NCBI GenBank assembly: GCA_018896985.1 | Contig: JAHILQ010000168.1 | Location: forward strand, 1 to 8,704 | Source of the DNA: Nitrospinota bacterium | Lineage (GTDB): Bacteria; Nitrospirota; Thermodesulfovibrionia; Thermodesulfovibrionales; UBA1546 | Direction of reading: 5' to 3' | DNA: 8,704 bases | Part shown: positions 1 to 4,232 of the stretch, piece by piece | How the letters are laid out: each line of letters opens with the position of its first letter | How positions within the stretch are numbered: position 1 is the first letter of the stretch | Notes under the pieces: model-generated | What the model saw: only the letters and a program-made list of their open reading frames with translations | What the model was told of the DNA's origin: nothing | The model's database searches: none | Made by a program: the position numbers and the translations under genes

Positions 1-396
1 GCAGATTCCGTAAGTTCCCTCTTGAAGCTTTTCAAGCGCTGCATCTATCTTTACCATTACTTCTCTATGGTTGCTGAGCTGCCTCAGGCTTATATCCTCG
101 GAAAGATCAACTACAGACCAGTCGCCGTCATCAAGGGCAGTGTCAACAAGCTGCCTTGTTTCGCCTTTTATGTATTTGGATATCTCAATCTTTGTTTCTT
201 TAACAATCTGTTCTCTTTTTTGAATCAAAAGTTTTCTTAATGTTTCTGGACTCTCATTTACTGTTTCTTTTTTTTCTGCCTGCCTTTTAGCCTCTGCCTT
301 CTTTGATGCTGCGCTTGCCTTCTTTGCCTTTACAGGCTTTTTGGTTTTAGCAGAAGGGGTGGACGCTGTATTCTTTGAACGTTTTTTTGCAGCCAT
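1..396 (-). CDS. dksA: TraR/DksA-family RNA polymerase-binding protein, 3' end outside the window
   Basis: The first 132 residues are visible; the frame is open to the window edge. Residues about 1-45 are a Lys/Ala-rich basic tail with many KK and KA pairs. From about residue 60 a coiled-coil region begins, and residues 84-92 (VDTALDDGD) match the acidic coiled-coil tip typical of this family. The visible part ends in LEKLQEGTYGIC, the start of the C4 zinc finger, so its last residue is the first zinc cysteine. Family members bind in the RNA polymerase secondary channel and tune transcription initiation, often with ppGpp. The ATG overlaps the stop of the 53-residue ORF upstream (TAATG), so translation is probably coupled. 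A GAGG Shine-Dalgarno lies within the end of that ORF. The basic N-terminal extension is not part of E. coli DksA. The symbol is a family call; it could be a paralogue. Confidence 0.85.
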   Translation of the reverse strand, partial: MAAKKRSKNTASTPSAKTKKPVKAKKASAASKKAEAKRQAEKKETVNESPETLRKLLIQKREQIVKETKIEISKYIKGETRQLVDTALDDGDWSVVDLSEDISLRQLSNHREVMVKIDAALEKLQEGTYGIC

Positions 397-557
397 TATT
401 TTACCTCTTCCGGTTTTTCTGTGGTTTCCGCCTTACCTTCTTCTTTAAAAACCTCTATAATACTTCTCACGCTTATCCCTGCCTGTTGAAGAGCCTTCTG
501 AATATCAGGCAATTTCGCATCCGTTACCTTGACCATGAAATTACTATTTGCAGCCAT
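396..557 (-). CDS. Small 53-residue protein of unknown function between frr and dksA
   Basis: The ORF starts MAANSNFMVKVTDAK and ends EKPEEVK. A strong Shine-Dalgarno GAGGAGGGG sits two bases before the ATG-proximal AA, and the stop overlaps the ATG of the next gene (TAATG). This arrangement argues for a real translated gene despite its size. The middle (residues about 15-40) reads as amphipathic helix-strand-helix with a conserved-looking core (LPDIQKALQQAGISVRSIIE), followed by a charged Lys/Glu tail. No membrane segment, signal peptide or metal motif is visible. I do not recognise a family. Its coupling to a DksA-type gene suggests co-expression in a translation/transcription-control operon, but function is unknown. 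Confidence 0.7.
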   Translation of the reverse strand: MAANSNFMVKVTDAKLPDIQKALQQAGISVRSIIEVFKEEGKAETTEKPEEVK

Positions 558-572
558 TTCCCCTCCTCATAC

Positions 573-636
573 AAATTCAAAATGCAAAATTATGGAAGTC
601 CTTATTTTTGATTTTTGAACTTTGAATTTTGAATTT
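573..636 (-). repeat. AT-rich inverted repeat built from AAAATTC heptads, after frr
   Basis: On the minus strand the segment after frr begins with near-exact heptads (AAAATTC, AAAATTC, AAAGTTC, AAAAATC). The arm at 618-636 is complementary to 573-591 over 19 positions with one true mismatch and one G-U pair, leaving a 26-nt loop. It would form a long weak hairpin in the mRNA between frr and the 53-residue ORF. No T-run follows, so it is not a classical terminator. It may slow transcription, protect the frr 3' end, or be a dispersed intergenic repeat. Confidence 0.55.
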
Positions 637-640
637 TATA

Positions 641-1198
641 TTACACCTCCATTATTTCCTTTTCTTTATGCATCAGTATTTCATCTATTTTTTTAACATA
701 AGAATCTGTGGATTTTTGAATTTCATCAAGCGATTTCTTTGTATCATCCTCGCTCAGGCGCTTTTCTTTCTCAAGTTTTTTTATTTCATCATTAACGTCT
801 CTTCTTATATTTCTTACAGCAACTTTTGCATCTTCGGAATTTTTCCTTACAACTTTAACGAGCTGTTTCCTGCGCTCTTCCGTAAGTGACGGTATATTGA
901 TTCTTATGACCTTTCCGTCGTTTGTCGGCGTCAGTCCAAGGTCTGATTTCATTATAGCCTTTTCTATGTCGGAGATTATCTTCTGATCCCACGGCTGGAT
1001 TGCTATCTGGCGGCTTTCCGGCACACTTAATGATGCAAGCTGCTGAAGCGGAGTAGGCGTTCCATAATAATCAACTTTTATGCCGTCAAGGAGCGCGAGA
1101 GACGCCCGGCCTGTTCTCACAGAAGCGAACTCTTTCTTGAGCGCTTCTATGGAGTGGTCCATTTTCTCAACGGCCTTTCTTTTTAGCTCTTTCTCCAT
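641..1198 (-). CDS. frr: Ribosome recycling factor (RRF)
   Basis: 185 residues, the normal family length. It starts MEKELKRKAVEKMDHSIEAL and contains the family blocks EFASVRTGRAS (about 24-34), DYYGTPTPLQQLASLSVPE (about 43-61), IQPWD, and NDGKVIRINIPSLTEERRK (about 93-111), followed by a long charged coiled helix. Together with EF-G it splits post-termination ribosomes in the cytoplasm. The start is supported by GGAGG five bases upstream; it lies inside the 3' end of pyrH, with 32 nt of overlap, so translation is probably coupled. The order rpsB-tsf-pyrH-frr is the classical bacterial arrangement. Here frr is not followed by uppS/cdsA but by a small ORF and a DksA-type gene. Confidence 0.97.
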   Translation of the reverse strand: MEKELKRKAVEKMDHSIEALKKEFASVRTGRASLALLDGIKVDYYGTPTPLQQLASLSVPESRQIAIQPWDQKIISDIEKAIMKSDLGLTPTNDGKVIRINIPSLTEERRKQLVKVVRKNSEDAKVAVRNIRRDVNDEIKKLEKEKRLSEDDTKKSLDEIQKSTDSYVKKIDEILMHKEKEIMEV

Positions 1199-1919
1199 TG
1201 TGTCCTCCTACGATGGTGCCTATCTTTTTGCCTCTGGCAACATTTTTTATATTGTCTTTTCCTCTAAGGTTAACTACCACAATCGGGAGGTTGTTGTCCA
1301 TACATAATGAGATAGCAGTTGAATCCATAACGTTGAGCCCTTTTCTGAGAACATCCATATAACTTATAGTATCGTATTTTTTTGCATTTGGGTCTTTTAC
1401 GGGGTCGGCAGAATACACCCCGTCAACCTTTGTCGCTTTGATTATTACCTCAGCTCCTATTTCCATTGCCCTTAAAGCAGCAGCGGTGTCTGTCGTAAAA
1501 TAAGGATTGCCGGTGCCTGCCGCAAATATGACAACGCGGTCCTTTTCAAGATGACGCATTGCCTTTCGCCTTATGTAAGGCTCGGCGATTTCTCTCATGT
1601 CTATGGCTGACTGCACCCTTGTGGGGACATTGTTTTTTTCAAGTGAATTCTGCAGGGCAAGGGCGTTTATGACAGTTGCGAGCATTCCCATATAATCTGC
1701 TGATGCGCGCTCCATGCCTTTCACGCTTGCTTCCACACCCCTGAATATATTGCCGCCGCCTATCACTACCGCGACCTCAGCGCCCATATTCACAACCTTC
1801 TTAATCTCTTTGGCTATAAAATCCACTGTAGCGGAATCTATGCCAAAGTCTTTGGCGCCCATCAGGGCTTCACCGCTGAGTTTCAGGAGTATTCTTTTAT
1901 ACTTCAATGAAGGCTTCAT
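1167..1919 (-). CDS. pyrH: UMP kinase
   Basis: 250 residues of the amino acid kinase fold. PyrH phosphorylates UMP to UDP with ATP in pyrimidine nucleotide synthesis; the bacterial enzyme is a cytoplasmic hexamer. Visible signatures are KYKRILLKLSGEALMG near the N-terminus, VVIGGGNIFRG (about 51-61), ADYMGMLATVINALALQ (about 74-90), AAGTGNPYFTTDTAAALRA and IIKATKVDGVYSADP in the nucleotide-binding half. The tail GTIVGG-HNGERAKKKGR is about ten residues longer than usual and is encoded where frr already begins. The start lies seven bases after the tsf stop with no strong Shine-Dalgarno, so it is likely translated by coupling to tsf. The ATG is chosen because it places KYKRILLKLSGEAL at the usual distance from the N-terminus. 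Confidence 0.97.
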   Translation of the reverse strand: MKPSLKYKRILLKLSGEALMGAKDFGIDSATVDFIAKEIKKVVNMGAEVAVVIGGGNIFRGVEASVKGMERASADYMGMLATVINALALQNSLEKNNVPTRVQSAIDMREIAEPYIRRKAMRHLEKDRVVIFAAGTGNPYFTTDTAAALRAMEIGAEVIIKATKVDGVYSADPVKDPNAKKYDTISYMDVLRKGLNVMDSTAISLCMDNNLPIVVVNLRGKDNIKNVARGKKIGTIVGGHNGERAKKKGR

Positions 1920-1925
1920 ACCAGA

Positions 1926-2534
1926 CTATTGTTTTTCACCAAGCTGGAATCTGACAAACCGCCTTATCACAATATTTTCTCCGAGTTTTGCTATCTTCTC
2001 AGTGACGAGTTCTTTTATCTTCAATTTTTGTTCCTGGTCTTTTACAAAGGCCTGTTCAAGAAGACACATATCGCCGAAAAACTTATCAAGCTTGCCCTCA
2101 ACTATCTTCTCTACAATCCCGATATTATCGGGACTTTTTGCCACCTGAGCCTTGTATATATCTTTCTCTCTTTCTATGATATCCTGCGGCACATCTTCAT
2201 GTGAGAGGTAAGAAGGATTTGCAGCGGCTATATGCAGGGCAATATCTTTAACAAGCCCTTTGAAATCATCTGTTTTCGCAACAAAATCCGTCTCACAGTT
2301 TACCTCCAGAAGAACGCCTATTTTGTCCATATGTATATATGAACTAACAAGCCCTTCTGATGCGCTCCTGCTGGCTTTTTTTGCGGCAGTGGCAAGGCCT
2401 TTCTGCCTGAGACAATCTATTGCTTTCTCAAAATCACCTTTGCTTTCGGTAAGCGCCTTTTTGCACTCCATCATGCCTGCGCCCGTTTTCTCCCTGAGTT
2501 CTTTTACCCTGTCGGCTGAAATAGTCGTCATCAT
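1926..2534 (-). CDS. tsf: Elongation factor Ts, short form
   Basis: 202 residues; EF-Ts exchanges GDP for GTP on EF-Tu. The N-terminal UBA-like domain shows VKELREKTGAGMMECKKAL (about 10-28) and the core shows NCETDFVAKTDDFKGLVKDI (about 79-98). Length matches the single-core EF-Ts of Thermus and several other phyla rather than the roughly 280-residue enterobacterial type with duplicated core subdomains. The protein opens with two consecutive Met codons. The first overlaps the rpsB stop as ATGA and lies five bases from GGAG; the second is three bases further in, so either could be used. The C-terminus IVIRRFVRFQLGE is characteristic of short EF-Ts. Confidence 0.96.
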   Translation of the reverse strand: MMTTISADRVKELREKTGAGMMECKKALTESKGDFEKAIDCLRQKGLATAAKKASRSASEGLVSSYIHMDKIGVLLEVNCETDFVAKTDDFKGLVKDIALHIAAANPSYLSHEDVPQDIIEREKDIYKAQVAKSPDNIGIVEKIVEGKLDKFFGDMCLLEQAFVKDQEQKLKIKELVTEKIAKLGENIVIRRFVRFQLGEKQ

Positions 2535-3307
2535 TTTATCTCCTTCACCTCTGCTTCAGCCTGTTCCTCCTGATGCACTTTTTCCTCTACCGCAGCTTTT
2601 TCTGTTTCTTCAGCCATGCTCTTTGACAATGTCTCCCTGCCTTCAAGCACTGCGTCTGCCATCTTCGCAGATAGAAGTTTTATTGCCCTGATAGCATCAT
2701 CATTGCCGGGGATAACATGGTCAATCTCATCAGGATCACAGTTTGTGTCAACAACACCGACTACCGGGATGGAAAGCTTTCTCGCTTCTGCTACGGCAAT
2801 GCGCTCTTTTTTGGGGTCTATAACAAATACGGCAGAAGGGATGCTCGCCATCTCTTTTATGCCGCTGAGGTTTTTTTCGAGTTTGCCCCGCTCCTTTTCA
2901 AGTTCAGCGACCTCCTTCTTGGGAAGAAGATCATATGTGCCGTCTGCCTTCATGGTCTCTATCTGCTTTAGTCTTTCTATGCTCTTTTTTATTGTTAAAA
3001 AGTTAGTGAGCATACCGCCGAGCCATCTCTGATTTACAAAGAAAGCCCCTGCCCTCTTTGCCTCTTCGTATACAGCATCCTGCGCCTGTTTCTTTGTGCC
3101 GACAAAAAGAAAGGTTCCGTTGCCGGCAGCAACCTTCTTAACAAAATTATACGCATCCTCAAGCCCCTTCATCGTTTTCTGAAGGTCAATGATGTAGATG
3201 CCGTTCCTCTCCCCGAAGATATATTTTTTCATCTTGGGGTTCCAACGCTTCACCTGATGCCCGAAATGGACACCGGCTTCAAGAAGTTCTTTCATTGATG
3301 CAACCAT
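2531..3307 (-). CDS. rpsB: 30S ribosomal protein S2
   Basis: 258 residues. The family signatures are clear: LLEAGVHFGHQVKRWNPKMK (about 8-27), YIFGERNGIYIIDLQKT, FVGTKKQAQDAV, RWLGGMLTNFLTIKKSI, and VVGVVDTNCDPDEIDHVIPG followed by DDAIRAIKLL. S2 assembles late onto the 30S head-body junction. The last about 30 residues are an acidic Glu/Ala/Lys tail (EETEKAAVEEKVHQEE and so on), longer than in E. coli and probably disordered. The start is supported by GAGGAGG five bases before ATG. It is the first gene of the operon and has a structured leader. Its stop overlaps the tsf start. Confidence 0.98.
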   Translation of the reverse strand: MVASMKELLEAGVHFGHQVKRWNPKMKKYIFGERNGIYIIDLQKTMKGLEDAYNFVKKVAAGNGTFLFVGTKKQAQDAVYEEAKRAGAFFVNQRWLGGMLTNFLTIKKSIERLKQIETMKADGTYDLLPKKEVAELEKERGKLEKNLSGIKEMASIPSAVFVIDPKKERIAVAEARKLSIPVVGVVDTNCDPDEIDHVIPGNDDAIRAIKLLSAKMADAVLEGRETLSKSMAEETEKAAVEEKVHQEEQAEAEVKEIK

Positions 3308-3335
3308 TTTTATCCTCCTCTGGTTTTTCCTCCGC

Positions 3336-3374
3336 CTTTTCCCCTATACCCATACGGGACCACATAGAGGAAAG
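3336..3374 (-). promoter_or_regulatory. Hairpin in the rpsB 5' leader
   Basis: In the predicted rpsB mRNA leader, CUUUCCUCUAU (3374-3364) pairs with AUAGGGGAAAAG (3347-3336), with one bulged A and one G-U pair. Inside it, CCC and GGG close a GUAU tetraloop after an asymmetric internal loop GUGGU/U. No U-run follows, so it is not a terminator. It ends about 28 nt before the rpsB ATG. In E. coli, S2 represses its own operon through the rpsB leader; this hairpin could serve the same purpose here, but that is inference. Confidence 0.5.
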
Positions 3375-3402
3375 TTGATGGCGTGTGTTTTTACGAGGTA
3401 AC

Positions 3403-3431
3403 AGCCTAACATAAAAGGTATTTTTTTTCAA
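3403..3431 (-). promoter_or_regulatory. Candidate sigma-70-type promoter of rpsB-tsf-pyrH-frr
   Basis: Minus strand TTGAAA (3431-3426), a 17-bp spacer, then TAGGCT (3408-3403). The -35 is good; the -10 keeps only the first two and last positions of TATAAT. It would give a leader of about 90 nt containing the hairpin at 3336-3374. The -35 overlaps the stop of the vapC fragment. This is a pattern match only. Confidence 0.4.
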
Positions 3432-3553
3432 GAGGAAATGCTACAGATTACTGCCCTGTTATTGTCCCTGATAAGATTTTCAAGCTTCTCCTGATAAATC
3501 GAATTTGAATTCTGAAAAAAGTCTATCCAGATGGAAGTATCAACGAGAACCAA
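3428..3553 (-). pseudogene. vapC: Truncated PIN-domain toxin (VapC) remnant
   Basis: From a TTG codon the frame reads LVLVDTSIWIDFFQN, then SIYQEKLENLIRDNNRAVIC-SISS and a stop: 41 residues. This is the N-terminus of a VapC RNase. VDTSIWIDFF carries the first catalytic Asp, and NNRAVIC matches the strand that normally runs into the conserved ICGIVLQEL-type helix. VapC proteins are about 130 residues, so the catalytic acids of the middle and C-terminus are absent. I find no continuation in the other two frames before rpsB, so this looks like a deletion rather than a simple frameshift. It overlaps the 3' end of the antitoxin by 14 nt, the usual vapBC layout, with AGGAGAGG just upstream as ribosome site. 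It is not expected to have RNase activity. Confidence 0.75.
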
Positions 3554-3749
3554 CCCTGCCTCTCCTCATTTCCTCAAGATCGCCTTCCCATCTTACCTTG
3601 CCTTTAAGAACAAGTATTTTCTCAATCTCTTTCTGTTCAACAAGTTTTTTAATGGCGAAGTTTACAATATCCACCTTCTTTTTTATTCCCGTAAGCCTCT
3701 GAGCCTTTCTTAAAATACCGTCTTCAATATCAATTACAGTCCTCGACAT
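3540..3749 (-). CDS. vapB: VapB-type antitoxin, start region disturbed
   Basis: 69 residues: MSRTVIDIEDGILRKAQRLTG, then a helix with VNFAIKKLVEQKEIEKI and the C-terminal LKGKVRWEGDLEEMRRGR. The first part is the ribbon-helix-helix DNA-binding form (short strand TVIDI followed by two helices). The C-terminal KxxWEGDLEEMR is the toxin-binding tail typical of VapB partners of PIN toxins. It normally neutralises VapC and represses its own operon. The toxin next to it is truncated. A 16-bp tandem duplication covers the start codon. It puts a copy of ATGTCGAGGACTGTAA nearer the Shine-Dalgarno but out of frame, so translation of this frame may be reduced. The frame itself is intact. Confidence 0.75.
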   Translation of the reverse strand: MSRTVIDIEDGILRKAQRLTGIKKKVDIVNFAIKKLVEQKEIEKILVLKGKVRWEGDLEEMRRGRVGSR

Positions 3750-3765
3750 TTACAGTCCTCGACAT
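3734..3765 (-). repeat. 16-bp tandem duplication across the vapB start codon
   Basis: The plus-strand unit TTACAGTCCTCGACAT occurs at 3734-3749 and again, identical, at 3750-3765. On the coding strand the upstream copy supplies an ATG at 3765, correctly spaced from AAGGAGGT (3778-3771). Because 16 is not a multiple of three, that ATG reads only an 11-residue peptide (MSRTVNVEDCN) ending at 3730. The true vapB ATG is now 16 nt further from the Shine-Dalgarno. Reinitiation from the short frame, which overlaps the vapB start, is possible. Confidence 0.9.
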
Positions 3766-3784
3766 TCAACACCTCCTTAGTAAA

Positions 3785-3829
3785 AGGATACATGAAAACT
3801 TGATATCATTTCAAGTGAAATATGATATC
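3785..3829 (-). promoter_or_regulatory. Promoter overlapping a palindromic operator upstream of vapB
   Basis: At 3802-3829 an inverted repeat pairs GATATCAT with ATGATATC around an inner TTTCA/TGAAA. Inside it begins TTGAAA (3814-3809) as -35; an 18-bp spacer leads to TATCCT (3790-3785) as -10, four of six matches. The predicted transcript would start very near the Shine-Dalgarno. Promoter-operator overlap fits autorepression by a VapB ribbon-helix-helix protein. The palindrome could alternatively be a weak terminator for the zinc finger gene just upstream. Confidence 0.45.
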
Positions 3830-3838
3830 TTTTTCCTC

Positions 3839-4123
3839 TTAATGGCTTGAGCCTAATTTTTTCGAAAGCCATTCCTTGTATGTACAAGATGGAAAGCCAC
3901 TGCATCCAATAAAATCAACTTTCGGTCCATGACATAGCTTTAATTTTGAGCCACAGCGAGGACAGTTGCCATAATCTTCAGCAGATTTGCTTATAGACGC
4001 TTGGGGTTTATGTTCATTAGCACAATTGGTACAAACATTTGTCTTTGGCATTACCTTAAGTCTTCCCTCTGGTATCGGGTCACCACATATAGAACAAAGT
4101 TTTTGACTTACATCATATGTCAT
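3839..4123 (-). CDS. Small protein joining a DksA/TraR-type and a topoisomerase-type zinc finger
   Basis: 94 residues with two zinc modules. Residues 10-34, CSICGDPIPEGRLKVMP followed by CTNC, match the C4 finger of TraR/DksA proteins (C10, C13, C31, C34), but there is no coiled coil, so it cannot be a DksA of the usual kind. Residues 54-81, CPRCGSKLKLCHGP then DFIGCSGFPSC, match the C4 finger found at the C-terminus of bacterial topoisomerase I (C54, C57, C74, C80). That finger contacts single-stranded DNA, so nucleic acid binding is likely; the exact role is unknown. AAGG lies about nine bases before ATG. The gene starts 50 nt inside what looks like a third integron-type cassette, just after the R' box of attC 2, but no attC follows its stop. 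It may be the last, damaged cassette. Confidence 0.75.
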   Translation of the reverse strand: MTYDVSQKLCSICGDPIPEGRLKVMPKTNVCTNCANEHKPQASISKSAEDYGNCPRCGSKLKLCHGPKVDFIGCSGFPSCTYKEWLSKKLGSSH

Positions 4124-4166
4124 AGCTGTTACCTTTCCACTTTTTATAACTTTGCCCGCACTGAGC

Positions 4167-4232
4167 AGATAACGTTTCTGGCGGAAAAGAAGCCCTCAAG
4201 GTTTTGACGCAGTCTTTTCCGCCATGTTATCT
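4167..4232 (-). other. attC-like recombination site closing cassette 2
   Basis: 66 bp with attC architecture. Read on the minus strand: R'' box AGATAAC (4232-4226), short unpaired spacer AT, L'' GGCGGAAAAGA, a 22-nt terminal loop, L' TCTTTTCCGCC, unpaired spacer AGAAAC, R' box GTTATCT (4173-4167). The two L arms pair perfectly over 11 bp and the R boxes over 7 bp (8 bp with the next C/G pair), separated by an asymmetric unpaired region as in integron cassettes. The G-TT of R' would be the crossover point. The R boxes depart from GTTRRRY at two positions, which other chromosomal attC sites also do. It lies between the HD gene stop (25 nt away) and the zinc finger gene. Confidence 0.72.

Noticed and set aside
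1714..2148. Long plus-strand open frame opposite pyrH and tsf
   Set aside because: It is antisense to two clear essential genes and has no ribosome site or recognisable protein motif.
3404..3410. GTTAGGC on the minus strand, a perfect GTTRRRY box near the end of the vapC fragment
   Set aside because: No GCCTAAC-type partner or L arms lie upstream within attC distance; it is better explained as part of the rpsB promoter region.
3311..3430. Rest of vapC continuing after a frameshift
   Set aside because: The sequence after the stop, read in the other minus-strand frames, gives no PIN-like helix or acidic motif before rpsB.
3802..3829. Hairpin followed by a T-run on the plus strand, as a rho-independent terminator
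   Set aside because: No plus-strand gene reads into it; on the minus strand it lacks a T-run, so an operator is more likely.
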